From Streptomyces galbus (lineage in GTDB: Bacteria > Actinomycetota > Actinomycetes > Streptomycetales > Streptomycetaceae), in contig NZ_SZPR01000001.1 of the NCBI RefSeq assembly GCF_005280195.1, positions 80,314 to 144,313 on the forward strand: DNA of 64,000 nt. Direction: 5' to 3'. Position numbers and translations under genes: made by a program. How positions within the stretch are numbered: position 1 is the stretch's first letter; every line of letters begins with the position of its first letter. The notes under the pieces were generated by a model. It searched no databases and had not been told where the DNA came from. It was given only the letters and a program-made list of their open reading frames with translations. Below are positions 7,378-16,320 of the stretch, piece by piece.

Positions 7378-9879
7378 CTACACCCACGTCCGGGGGCGGT
7401 AACGGTTGGCACGTTCCACCAGATCGATCCTCTCCTCACCGCCGGGCGCGAGCCGGGCCAGCGTGCGGTACGAACGCTCCAGTCCGAAGCGCAGGCCCCG
7501 CTCGTCCAGTTCACTGCCGAGCAGCGTGCGCCGGGCGTCCGGGGCGGCGTCGCGGCCACCGGAGAGTATCCAGTCCAGCGCGCTGCCGAGGACTTCGGCG
7601 GACAACTGCTCGCGCCGCGTGGGGTCGAGGCCGTAGGCGTCCAGCGCCTCGACCTGGGCCGCCGCGGCGGTGAGGTCCTCCAGGAAGGGTACGTCCCCGG
7701 CGGTGGCCGTCCGTTGCCGCAGCCGGGCCCGCACGGCGGCGACCCGGGCGGCGACGCAGTGGACGGACGACTCCGGCACCGACTCCAGCGTCCGTACGGC
7801 GGCCCGGCGGTCCCCGGCGGCGAGCTGCACGCGCGCGAGACCGAACGCGGCGCTCACATGGCTCGGGTCGGTCGCCCAGACCAGCCGGTAGTACTCGGCG
7901 GCGTTGTCGAGCTGGTGCAGCAGCTCGGCGCACAGGCCGAGGGCCAGCTTCGGCACGGGTTCACCCGGGAACGCGTCGTAGATCGCGTCGAAGGCGAGGG
8001 CGGCGCCCTCGTGGTCGCCGGTGACCAGGGCGCTCACCCCCCGGTACCAGACGACCCGCCAGTCGTCGGGCCGTTCGGCCTCCAGCGTCGCCAGGGTGGC
8101 GAGGGCGTCCTCGAGGTCGCCGTTCTCCAGCCGGGCGCGCACCTGCCGCAGCCGGGTCTCCACGGAGGGCGCGGGCGCCGCCGCGAGCGCGGTGAGCAGC
8201 TCGCCCGGCGCGGTGGTCACCAGGCCCGCGAGGAAACCGGCGTTGGGGTCGGCGGGGTCGACGTGCGGCACGGGCAGGGCGAGCGCGGCGGCACCGGCGT
8301 CGACGGGTCTGACCAGCCCGGACACCGCACCGGCGCGGCCGGTGCTGCCGGCGCCGCCCGGCTGCGGGGCGAGGGGCCGTCCGGTCCGGTCCGTGCGCGC
8401 CCCCAGCCGGGACACCTCCCCGTCCAGGCGCGGGAACAGCTCCGTGTCCGTCACCCGGGTCTCCGGCCCGAACAGCGTGGACAGCGCGGGGCGCGCCCGC
8501 CCCGTCTGCAGGGAGACGACCTCGCGGAGCACGCCCGTGAGCTGCTCGGCCATCTCCTGCGCGGAGGCGAACCGGCGAGCCGGGTCGGGGTCGGTGGCGC
8601 GCACCAGCAGCCGGTAGAACGACTCGTAGGCGCGGAACACCTCGATGTGGTCGGGGTCGGGCAGGGCGTCCGCGTAGACGGAGGTGTAGCCCTGGAAGTC
8701 GAAGGTGAGGACGGCGAGGGTGCGGCCGACCGTGTAGAGGTCGGACGCCACGGACGGCCCGGCGTCGGCGACCTCGGGGGCCTGGTAGCCCACCGTGCCG
8801 TAGATCGCCGACTCGGCGTCGTCCATGCGGCGCACGGCGCCCATGTCGATCAGCTTGAGCTGGTCCTCGGTCTGGATGGCGTTGTCGACCTTGAAGTCGC
8901 AGTACAGCAGGTTGCGGCTGTGCAGGTGGCCGAGCGCCTCCAGCGCCTCGATGCCGTAGGCGCAGGCCTGCTCCACGGGCAGCGGGTCGCGCCGGCCGTC
9001 GGGCGTGCGGCGGGCGTTGGCGATCTCCTTGAGGGACTTGCCGCCGACGTACTCCATGACGATGTACCCGTCCAGCGACCCGGTCCGCTGGTCGAGGTGC
9101 TCGACGAAGTTGTAGATCCGCACGATGTTGGCGTGCTCGATCTCGGCGAGGAAGCGTCGCTCGGAGATCGCGGCGGCCATCGCGTCCTGGTCGCCGGTGT
9201 CCAGCAGGCCCTTGAGGACGACCCACCGGTCGGAGACCGCGCGGTCCACGGCGAGGTAGATCCAGCCGAGCCCGCCGTGCGCCAGACAGCCCATGACCTC
9301 GTACTGGCCGTGCACGACGTCGCCGGCCTTCAGCTTCGGCACGAACGAGTAGGGGTGGCCGCACTTGGTGCAGAAGCCCTCGGTGCGCCCCGGCAGCTCC
9401 CCGCGCGAACGGCCCACCGGCGCACCGCAGTCGGAGCGGGAGCAGAACCGCTTGCGTTCGGGCACCTCCGGGTCGTCCAGCACCATCGCGCGCGGGTCGG
9501 GGCGCGGCACCTGGGGCACCGACACCAGTCCGGCGCCGAGCCGGGCCCGCCCGGAGGAGCCGGCCGAGGAGCCGGAGCTGCGCACCGACACCGAGCGGCC
9601 GGTCGACGCGCCCGACAGCTCGCGCGACAGGCGGCCCGACACCGAGCGCCGTGACCGCGCCGACTGCGAGGCCGTGCGCGAGGAGCGCGCGGAGCGAGAA
9701 CTGCCGCTGTCCGGACCGCTCTTGCCGCCGCCGACATGGGTGGGCGCGGAGCGGGCCAGGCCGCTGCCGGAGACCACCGGGGCGAGCCCGCAGGTGCCGC
9801 AGTACAGCTCGCCGCCGCCCATGTCCTCGTACGACCCCTCGCAGCCCGGCCGCTGGCACGGCTGCCCCGCCTGACTCAT
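7378..9879 (-). CDS. pknG: PknG-like serine/threonine protein kinase
   Basis: The 833-residue protein shows the PknG architecture. A zinc-binding N-terminus (Cys8, 13, 27, 30, with a second cluster near 145-175) is followed by a kinase domain at about 190-450 and a TPR-rich C-terminus from about 560 on. The kinase has the Gly-rich loop AHGGLGWIY, the Lys in VVLKGL, a variant catalytic loop CDFKVDNA and DMG in place of DFG, as PknG kinases do. In mycobacteria PknG answers to the GlnH/GlnX amino-acid sensor and controls 2-oxoglutarate metabolism through an FHA protein; equivalents of all these surround it here. ATG 9879 overlaps the preceding stop (ATGA). Confidence 0.92.
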   Translation of the reverse strand: MSQAGQPCQRPGCEGSYEDMGGGELYCGTCGLAPVVSGSGLARSAPTHVGGGKSGPDSGSSRSARSSRTASQSARSRRSVSGRLSRELSGASTGRSVSVRSSGSSAGSSGRARLGAGLVSVPQVPRPDPRAMVLDDPEVPERKRFCSRSDCGAPVGRSRGELPGRTEGFCTKCGHPYSFVPKLKAGDVVHGQYEVMGCLAHGGLGWIYLAVDRAVSDRWVVLKGLLDTGDQDAMAAAISERRFLAEIEHANIVRIYNFVEHLDQRTGSLDGYIVMEYVGGKSLKEIANARRTPDGRRDPLPVEQACAYGIEALEALGHLHSRNLLYCDFKVDNAIQTEDQLKLIDMGAVRRMDDAESAIYGTVGYQAPEVADAGPSVASDLYTVGRTLAVLTFDFQGYTSVYADALPDPDHIEVFRAYESFYRLLVRATDPDPARRFASAQEMAEQLTGVLREVVSLQTGRARPALSTLFGPETRVTDTELFPRLDGEVSRLGARTDRTGRPLAPQPGGAGSTGRAGAVSGLVRPVDAGAAALALPVPHVDPADPNAGFLAGLVTTAPGELLTALAAAPAPSVETRLRQVRARLENGDLEDALATLATLEAERPDDWRVVWYRGVSALVTGDHEGAALAFDAIYDAFPGEPVPKLALGLCAELLHQLDNAAEYYRLVWATDPSHVSAAFGLARVQLAAGDRRAAVRTLESVPESSVHCVAARVAAVRARLRQRTATAGDVPFLEDLTAAAAQVEALDAYGLDPTRREQLSAEVLGSALDWILSGGRDAAPDARRTLLGSELDERGLRFGLERSYRTLARLAPGGEERIDLVERANRYRPRTWV

Positions 9880-11243
9880 GGCGTCTGCTCCCCCCTGCCC
9901 TCGTGGCCCCCGTGTCCGCTGTGGCTGCCGTGGCCGTCCTGCGGCCCGCCCTGCCCCGGCACCCGCGGGGTGCCGAGCTGTTCGGCGGCGGCCTGCTGGT
10001 AGCGCAGCACGGCCTGTTCGGCGACGCGCAGGTCGCACGGCGCGCTCCACAGCATGCGGCGCGCCGCGTCGTACCGCTCGACCAGGAACGGGTCCTCCGC
10101 CAGGCCGTGCCGGGCGACCTTCGCCTTGTAGGCGTCGAGGCGGCCGCGCAGCTCCGCGCGGACCGCGAGCGGCGCGGTGACCGCGGTCAACGACTCGCGG
10201 GCGCGCAGCAGTTCGTCCTCGGCCTTCTCCTCCAGCGACTCCAGGAGCGGGGACAGCCGGTGCCACTGGCCCTGCCGGCGGTACTCGGCGGCGGTCGCGA
10301 GCTGCTCCTGGAGCGCGGTGGGCGGGCCGCTGACCACCGGCACCTCGGTGGCGGCGATCTTGGCCAGCACCTCACCGCGCGCGGTGCGCGCCTCGGCGAG
10401 GGTGCGGTCGGCGCGGGAGAGGACGTCGCGCAGGTGCACCAGCCGCTTCTCCGCGTCCTGACGCACCGTCAGCACCGCGTCGATCTCGCGGCGCACGTCC
10501 TCCAGAGCCCGCGCCTCCCGGTCGTACACCGTGGTGTCGGGCCGGCCGCCGCCCGGCGCGGAACTGCCCTGCGCGGGCACCCAGAAGGCCAGCGGGTCGG
10601 AGATGACCCGGGCGCGCAGCGCGGTCAGCGTGCGGGTGATGCCCTCCAGGTCGTCGCCCGAGGGGTGTTCGCCCGGGCGCACACCGACGGAGTGCGCGAG
10701 CTGCCGGGTGCGCTGGAGTTCCGCGGCCAGCAGGTCGATCCGCGCGGGCAGAGCCGACCACACCGCGTCGGCGGCGACCACCACGTCCAGCGAGGACGCG
10801 TACAGCTCGTTCATCCGGTCCACCAGCGCGGCCAGCGTGAAGCGGTGGCTGAGCCGGCCGGTGCCGTGCAGCGTGGACGCGTGGGCGACGGAGCCGGCGG
10901 AGTCGGCGACCGTGACGCTCTCGCCGCGCAGCAGCTCCGTCAGCTCCACCAGGTCCTCGCGGCTGGACCAGCGGCGGCGCGAGCGGATGTCCCGGGCGGT
11001 GCGCAGCGCGTCCGTGTAGGCGTCGAAATACGTCCACAGCAGCGTGATGGACGCCTCCGTGGCCGTCCAGCGCTCCTGGGTCACGCCCGTCAGCTCGGCG
11101 CCCTCCAGGAGCCGGCGGCCCGCGTGGTCCTGGAGGGCGAGCAGCGAGGTCTCGATCGCCTCGTGCTCCTGGCCGAGCCGCGCCAGCGCACGGTCCACCT
11201 CGTCCCGGTCCATCACCGGCCCGGCGGGGTCCGTGACGCCCAT
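9876..11243 (-). CDS. coiled-coil protein of unknown function between glnH-like and pknG-like genes
   Basis: I do not recognise a family for this 455-residue protein. It is almost wholly helical, with long heptad-like stretches (about 1-60, 225-300 and 320-400). It has no signal peptide or membrane segment, and a His/Gly-rich tail at about 435-450 could bind metal. The ATG at 11243 has GAGAGGTGAT upstream and the stop overlaps the kinase start. Its place between the sensor and kinase genes suggests an adaptor that carries the signal from the membrane to the kinase; this is inference from position. Confidence 0.8.
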   Translation of the reverse strand: MGVTDPAGPVMDRDEVDRALARLGQEHEAIETSLLALQDHAGRRLLEGAELTGVTQERWTATEASITLLWTYFDAYTDALRTARDIRSRRRWSSREDLVELTELLRGESVTVADSAGSVAHASTLHGTGRLSHRFTLAALVDRMNELYASSLDVVVAADAVWSALPARIDLLAAELQRTRQLAHSVGVRPGEHPSGDDLEGITRTLTALRARVISDPLAFWVPAQGSSAPGGGRPDTTVYDREARALEDVRREIDAVLTVRQDAEKRLVHLRDVLSRADRTLAEARTARGEVLAKIAATEVPVVSGPPTALQEQLATAAEYRRQGQWHRLSPLLESLEEKAEDELLRARESLTAVTAPLAVRAELRGRLDAYKAKVARHGLAEDPFLVERYDAARRMLWSAPCDLRVAEQAVLRYQQAAAEQLGTPRVPGQGGPQDGHGSHSGHGGHEGRGEQTP

Positions 11244-11336
11244 CGATCACCTCTCGCTGCTGTGTAAGTCCTCGTGTCTGCCCTGGCCGTGCGCCGGTCC
11301 CGCCCGGTGCGCTCCCCGCCCTCCTGTGCCCTGCCG

Positions 11337-12413
11337 TCAGCCCGTGCGCAGGTACCGGGGCACGGGCGGCCGCGACGCGGTCGCGTCCTTCCCCAGTGTG
11401 GCCGACAGCCAGGTGTCGTACGACGCCTGCCAGCCGTTCGCGCGGTACTCCACCAGGATCTGATTGACCCGGCGTACCAGATCGTCCGCGTCCTTCTTCA
11501 TCGCCACGCCGTAGTACTCCGTGGTGAACGGCGCGCCCTTGAGCGTGACCGTCGGGTCCTGCGCGGCCTGGCTGGCGGCGAGCGCGCCGTCGGTCACCAC
11601 CGCGTCCGCCTCGCCGAGTTGGAGCCGCACGAGGCAGTCGAGCTGGTTGGGCACGGTGAGGGAGATGTCCGCGGACGCGGGCAGCCGGCCCGTCCTGCGG
11701 TCCTCCGTGAGCTGGGTGTTGGCGGTCGAACCGGCCGCCGTGCACACCTTCTGGTGCGCCAGCGAGGCATAGCCGGTGATCGGCGACGACCGGGGGGCGA
11801 GCACCTGCTGGCCGGTCCTGAAGTACGGCGCGGAGAAGGCCACTTCGCCCAGCCGGTTGCAGGTGATGGTCATGGTGCGCACCACCATGTCCACCCGGCC
11901 CTGCTGGATCGCCGGGACGCGCTGGTCGGTGGGGATCGCCTTGAACTGGACGGCGTCCGGGTCGCCGAGGATGTCCTGGGCGATCCGGTGGACCAGGTCG
12001 ATGTCGAAGCCCTCGAGCTGGGCGCCGGCGTTGTTGGGGTTGCGGTAGCCCCAGCGGTAGCTGTTCTGGTCGACGCCTACGATCAGCTTGCGCTTCTCGC
12101 CCTGGCGGGCCTTGATCCTGCTGATCGTCGGCCCGTCGGCGCCGGACGGCGCGAGGGTCTGCTGCTCCGGCGCGGTGCAGTGCTCGTGGGCCGCCGTGCT
12201 GCCCTGCCCGGCGGCCCCGCCGTCCCGTTCGGGGCCCTCGCCGTGCGCCCCGGCCCGCGGCAGCAGCAGCACGAACGCCAGCGCGAGGGCGCAGGCGAGT
12301 GCCATCGCGCCGACCCCGCCCCAGCCGCGGGGGAGACGGCGGCGCAACCCTGTCCGGCCGGTGACGCCCCCCAGCCCGGCCCGCCCGCGCCGCGTACGCC
12401 TCTCTGTGATCAC
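11337..12413 (-). CDS. glnH: GlnH-like extracellular amino-acid-binding protein (SBP family 3)
   Basis: This 358-residue protein has a basic N-terminus and a hydrophobic segment at about residues 31-47, then a type 3 solute-binding domain with the GFDIDLVHRIAQ, RVDMVVRTMTIT and EVAFSAPYF motifs. No proper lipobox precedes a Cys, so it may be anchored by an uncleaved helix or be secreted. It lies next to a four-helix GlnX-like sensor and not beside ABC permease genes, so it probably senses an amino acid such as glutamate or aspartate and does not feed transport. The GTG start at 12413 is 11 nt after the sensor stop and has GAGAGGGGG upstream. Confidence 0.87.
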   Translation of the reverse strand: MITERRTRRGRAGLGGVTGRTGLRRRLPRGWGGVGAMALACALALAFVLLLPRAGAHGEGPERDGGAAGQGSTAAHEHCTAPEQQTLAPSGADGPTISRIKARQGEKRKLIVGVDQNSYRWGYRNPNNAGAQLEGFDIDLVHRIAQDILGDPDAVQFKAIPTDQRVPAIQQGRVDMVVRTMTITCNRLGEVAFSAPYFRTGQQVLAPRSSPITGYASLAHQKVCTAAGSTANTQLTEDRRTGRLPASADISLTVPNQLDCLVRLQLGEADAVVTDGALAASQAAQDPTVTLKGAPFTTEYYGVAMKKDADDLVRRVNQILVEYRANGWQASYDTWLSATLGKDATASRPPVPRYLRTG

Positions 12414-12424
12414 CGCGCCCCCTC

Positions 12425-13792
12425 TCACCGGTACTCCGACAGCCGTCGGCCGATGCCGGCGACCGCGCCAGCCGCCGCGAGGACGGCGAGCACGGCGGCG
12501 CCGGCCGGCAGGCCGGTCAGGGCGTCCCGACCGTCGCCGGCCGCCCGCAGGAACTGGCGCTGCTCGTGGGCGAGCGCCGTGTCGAGGTGGTCGTCGACGC
12601 TGTCGAAGCAGTCGCCGGTCGATCCCTCGGCGCCGATCACCAGCGCCAGCGCCTGCTGGTAGTTGCCGTTGTCGTCCTGGTCGCGGGCGGCGGCGTGCCG
12701 ACGGCGCCACTCGGTCATGTTGCCCTCGGCCGCGGTGACCGGCTGCCTGCCGGCGCGGTCGTCGGCCAGGTCGGCGGCCCGGTCCAGGCCCTTGGCCAGG
12801 AGAGCCATGTCGGTGGTGAAGTCGTGGTCGTAACGGTCGACCGTCCGTTCCTTGCCGTCCGCGGTCACCTTCACCGTCTCGGCGCCGCGGGACACCAGGG
12901 TGAGGTTCTCGTTGCCGCGCGCCTTCAGGGAGGCGACCCGGGCGTCGTGCAGGACGTCCATCGAGCGGACGCCGTGGTCGTAGGAGTCGTCCAGGCCGGC
13001 GCGGGCGACGCTGTGCCCGACGACCAGCCAGAGCAGGACGATCCCGGTGGCCGCCGTGGCCGCGACCAGGCCGTGGTTGAGGACCCGGTTCGTGCGGCGG
13101 TAGGTGCGGTGCTGCGCCCAGGCCAGCGCGGCGAGCGCGAGGACGCCGAGCGCGATCGCCGCCCACGGGTAGGGCGTGGCGTCCGCGTAGTCGTGCTCCA
13201 GCCGCTGGTTCTCCTTCTGGTACAGCTTCTCCGCGGCCGGCAGCATCTCCTGCTGCATCTTCTCGTTGGCGTAGCGCAGGTAGGCGCCGCCCACCGGGAA
13301 GCCCTGCCGGTTGTAGGTGCGGGCGCGCTCCACCAGGCCCTTGTACTCCGGCAGCAGGGTGTTGAGCCGGGTGATCGACGCGGCGGAGGGCGAGCCGGGG
13401 TCGGAGCTCTCCGCGGCGGTGACGAGTCCGGCCGCCGCGGTGTCGATGTCCCGCTCGTACCGGTCGCGGGTCCCGGCGCTCTCCTGGCCGCCCGCCAGGA
13501 AGCCGCTGGAGGCGGCCGTGTTGGCGTCCGCGAGGGAGCGGTAGATGTCGGCCGCCGCCGAGCTGAGCGGCTGGCTCTTGTGCAGCACGTCGTCGGCGGC
13601 GGCCGCGCGGTCGGTGGTCTGCCAGGCGGCGACGGAGCCGAAGGCGAGGACGAGCAGGGCGAGCACGGCGCCGAGGGCGCGCAGCCGCCCCGGCTCGGTG
13701 GTGGCGGCCGCCCGCAGCCGGTCCAGGCCCTCGGCGAACGCCGTACGGCGAGGCGGCGGCGGTGCCGCGGTGATCGTCGGCGTCATGGCCAC
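12425..13792 (-). CDS. glnX: GlnX-like four-helix membrane sensor
   Basis: The 455-residue protein has four predicted transmembrane helices (about 38-60, 198-214, 226-246 and 432-450). Two extracytoplasmic helical segments between them (about 60-195 and 250-430) resemble chemoreceptor sensor bundles. This is the layout of mycobacterial GlnX, which couples the binding protein GlnH to kinase PknG. It is the first gene of the locus. GTG 13792 is preferred over ATG 13786 because GGGGGAGG lies 7 nt ahead of it. A second Cys or histidine-kinase domain is absent, so signalling must go through partners. Confidence 0.85.
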   Translation of the reverse strand: MAMTPTITAAPPPPRRTAFAEGLDRLRAAATTEPGRLRALGAVLALLVLAFGSVAAWQTTDRAAAADDVLHKSQPLSSAAADIYRSLADANTAASSGFLAGGQESAGTRDRYERDIDTAAAGLVTAAESSDPGSPSAASITRLNTLLPEYKGLVERARTYNRQGFPVGGAYLRYANEKMQQEMLPAAEKLYQKENQRLEHDYADATPYPWAAIALGVLALAALAWAQHRTYRRTNRVLNHGLVAATAATGIVLLWLVVGHSVARAGLDDSYDHGVRSMDVLHDARVASLKARGNENLTLVSRGAETVKVTADGKERTVDRYDHDFTTDMALLAKGLDRAADLADDRAGRQPVTAAEGNMTEWRRRHAAARDQDDNGNYQQALALVIGAEGSTGDCFDSVDDHLDTALAHEQRQFLRAAGDGRDALTGLPAGAAVLAVLAAAGAVAGIGRRLSEYR

Positions 13793-13980
13793 TGCCTGAC
13801 CTCCCCCATGGTCACGTCCCGCGGCAAAGTATCGCTGCCGCGACCGGCGGTGCGAACCCCGCGTCGCGGGATCTCGGTGCGATCGCGGCCCCCTTGTCCA
13901 TGAATACGCGCAGAACGGGGGTTCGGTTCCTCGGGGGAGGCCAGGAGCGTTCCGCGCACCGGCCGGGTGGACGGCCGGTC

Positions 13981-16167
13981 TCAGGGGCTGGTCAGGACCA
14001 CCAGCCGCTGGGTGGCCCGGGTCATCGCCACGTAGCGGTCGACCGCGCCGCGCACGCCCCCGCCGAACCGCTGCGGGTCCACGAGGACGACCAGGTCGAA
14101 CTCGAGGCCCTTGGACAGCTCGGGGGTGAGGGAGCGCACCCGCGCCGTCTCCCGGAACGCCGGGTCGCCGATGACGCACGCGACACCCTCGTCGTGGTCG
14201 GCGAGCCAGGCGTCGAGGAGGGCGTCCCGCTCGGCCACCGGGGCGTGCAGGACCGGAACGCCGGTGCTGCGCACGGACGTCGGCACGTTGGCGTCCGGCA
14301 GCGCGGCCCGGATCACCGGCTCGGCCTCGGCCATCACCTCTTGCGGCGTGCGGTAGTTGATGCCGAGGGAGGCCACCTCGACCCGGTCGAGCCCGACCCG
14401 CGCCAGCCGTTCCCGCCACGACTCGGTGAATCCGTCACGGGCCTGCGCCCGGTCGCCGACCACGGTGAAGCTCCCGGACGGGCAGCGCAGCCGCAGCATC
14501 TGCCACTCGGCGTCGGTCAGTTCCTGCGCCTCGTCCACCACGACGTGCGCGAACGGGCCCGCCAGCAGGTCGGGTTCGGCGACCGGCGGCCCGTCCACCG
14601 GGACCAGGCTGTTCTGCAGGTCCTGCCCGGTCAGCATGGTCATCAGCATGGACTGCCAGTCGTCGTCGGCGCGGACCAGGTTCTCGGTGACCTGCGCCCG
14701 GTAGGCGCGTTCGGCCTCGGCCGCGGCCTCCTGCCGGCGCCGGCGCCGGGACGCGCGGGGGTCCCCGAGGCGCTGGCGTGCCGCGTCCAGCAGCGGCAGG
14801 TCGGACACCGTCCACGCCTGCGGCTCGGCCCGCTGAAGCCGCCGCACCTCCTCGCGGGACAGCCAGGGCGCGCACAGCCGCAGGTACGCCGGCACCGACC
14901 ACAGGTCCCCGACGAGGTCGGCCGCCTCCAGCAGCGGCCACGCCCGGCCGAGGGCCGCGGTCAGCTCCCCGTCGGCCGCGAGGGCCCGGCGGAAGTGCTG
15001 CGGCGGGACGTCGCCCCGGTAGCGGTCGTACAGGATCTCGACCAGCTTGTCCCACACCTGGTCGCGCCCCTCGTTGTGCGGGGTGCCGGGTTCCGGCGCG
15101 TCGAACGCCTCGGCCCAGTCGACGGCGCTCAGCCGCAGTTCGGACCGGTCGACGGTGACCGTCAGCGGCTCGGTGGGCGGCTCCTCGTAGAACGCGACCG
15201 CCTTCTCGATCGCCCGCACCAGGTCCGCGGACGCCTTCAGCCGGGCCACCTCCGGGTCGCCCTCCTCGGTCGCGGCGGCGCCCTCGGGCACCAGGTCCCG
15301 CAGGAGGCAGGTCTGCACGCCCTCCTCGCCGAGGCTGGGCAGCACGTCCGAGACGTACGTGAGGTACGGCCGGTGCGGGCCGACGAACAGCACCCCGCCC
15401 CTGCGGTGCCCGAGGCGCGGGTCGGAGTAGAGCAGGTGGGCGGTGCGGTGCAGGGCGACGACGGTCTTGCCCGTGCCGGGGCCGCCGTCGACCACGAGGG
15501 TGCCGCGCGACCCGGCCCGGATGATGGCGTCCTGGTCGGCCTGGATGGTGGCCAGCACGTCCCGCATGCGCTCGGAGCGGTGGCCGCCCAGGCTCGCGAC
15601 GAACGCCGACTGGTCGTCCAGCGCGGCGCGTCCGTCCAGGCCGTCGGCGGTGAACACCTCGTCCCAGTAGTCGGTGATCCGGCCGTCGGTCCAGCGGTAC
15701 CGGCGGCGGCTGGCCAGGCCCATGGGCCGGGCGTGGGTGGCCGCGAAGAACGGTTCGGCCGCCGGGGAGCGCCAGTCGATCAGCAGCCGGCGGCCGTGGC
15801 CGTCGGTCAGGCCGAGCCGTCCGACGTACACCGGCTCGTCGGGCCGGTCCGCCGGGACCATCCGGCCCAGGCACAGGTCGAGGCCGAAGCGGCGCAGGGT
15901 GCGCAGCCGGGCGCTGAGCCGGTGCACCTCCAGGTCCCGGTCCATCGCCTGCTGCCCGGTGCCGCCCGGGTTCCTCAGCTCGGCTCCGAGCCGCTCCGCC
16001 AGTTCGGCGATCGTCTCCTCCAGGCTCCGGGCGACGTCCGCGAAGTGCCGCTCGTCAGCGGCGATCAGCGCCGGGTCGGCCTTGGCGGAGAGCCGGCCGG
16101 GCAGGTCGAACGGGCCCTGTCCCGGCTGGTGCGTGTGTCCCGACCGTTCCGACAAAAGCGCGCACAC
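13981..16167 (-). CDS. helR: HelR/HelD-type RNA polymerase-binding ATPase
   Basis: The 728-residue protein is a superfamily 1 (UvrD/Rep-like) ATPase of the HelD group. Walker A GPGTGKT lies near residue 229, Walker B VVVDEAQEL near 542, and VAMTRATQRLVVL is near the end. The N-terminus is a helical arm that in HelD reaches into the RNA polymerase channel. HelD/HelR proteins remove RNA polymerase from stalled complexes, and Streptomyces HelR displaces bound rifamycins. The rifamycin-associated element 73 bp upstream favours HelR over housekeeping HelD. The start is GTG 16167. It is a single-gene unit on the minus strand. Confidence 0.87.
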   Translation of the reverse strand: MCALLSERSGHTHQPGQGPFDLPGRLSAKADPALIAADERHFADVARSLEETIAELAERLGAELRNPGGTGQQAMDRDLEVHRLSARLRTLRRFGLDLCLGRMVPADRPDEPVYVGRLGLTDGHGRRLLIDWRSPAAEPFFAATHARPMGLASRRRYRWTDGRITDYWDEVFTADGLDGRAALDDQSAFVASLGGHRSERMRDVLATIQADQDAIIRAGSRGTLVVDGGPGTGKTVVALHRTAHLLYSDPRLGHRRGGVLFVGPHRPYLTYVSDVLPSLGEEGVQTCLLRDLVPEGAAATEEGDPEVARLKASADLVRAIEKAVAFYEEPPTEPLTVTVDRSELRLSAVDWAEAFDAPEPGTPHNEGRDQVWDKLVEILYDRYRGDVPPQHFRRALAADGELTAALGRAWPLLEAADLVGDLWSVPAYLRLCAPWLSREEVRRLQRAEPQAWTVSDLPLLDAARQRLGDPRASRRRRRQEAAAEAERAYRAQVTENLVRADDDWQSMLMTMLTGQDLQNSLVPVDGPPVAEPDLLAGPFAHVVVDEAQELTDAEWQMLRLRCPSGSFTVVGDRAQARDGFTESWRERLARVGLDRVEVASLGINYRTPQEVMAEAEPVIRAALPDANVPTSVRSTGVPVLHAPVAERDALLDAWLADHDEGVACVIGDPAFRETARVRSLTPELSKGLEFDLVVLVDPQRFGGGVRGAVDRYVAMTRATQRLVVLTSP

Positions 16168-16239
16168 GTCGTGAGTACCTCATTCCCGCAGGATCTGGCC
16201 GGATCCGGCCCCAAGATCTGCGATTGTGCGGTACGAGGG

Positions 16240-16258
16240 GGGCCTTGCCGCAAGCCCC
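16240..16258 (-). promoter_or_regulatory. rifamycin-associated element (RAE)
   Basis: Read on the minus strand the site is GGGGCTTGCGGCAAGGCCC, which to my knowledge equals the 19-bp RAE found upstream of rifamycin-inactivating genes and helR in actinomycetes. It lies 73 bp before the helR-like start in the correct orientation, with a TATAGC -10-like box further upstream near 16265-16270. Confidence 0.85.
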
Positions 16259-16282
16259 CCGGTGCGCTATACGTTGAGAGTG

Positions 16283-16307
16283 GCGAGGAGGCGGTGACGC
16301 TCCTCGC
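16283..16307 (-). terminator. hairpin between the sugar-kinase gene and helR
   Basis: GCGAGGAG and CTCCTCGC form an 8-bp stem with a 9-nt loop, 56 nt past the stop of the sugar-kinase gene. It would separate the csn-type operon from helR transcription. No T-run follows on the minus strand. Confidence 0.5.
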
Positions 16308-16320
16308 TTTTCTTGTATCC

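Noticed and set aside
5959..9654. 1231-codon open frame on the + strand opposite the PP2C and PknG-like genes
   Set aside because: It is the antisense shadow of two well-supported genes; the product is a low-complexity Gly/Arg/Val string without domains, and GC bias fits the minus strand.
11337..13792. glnH-like gene as part of an ABC amino-acid importer
   Set aside because: There are no permease or ATPase genes nearby; the neighbours are a four-helix sensor and a kinase.
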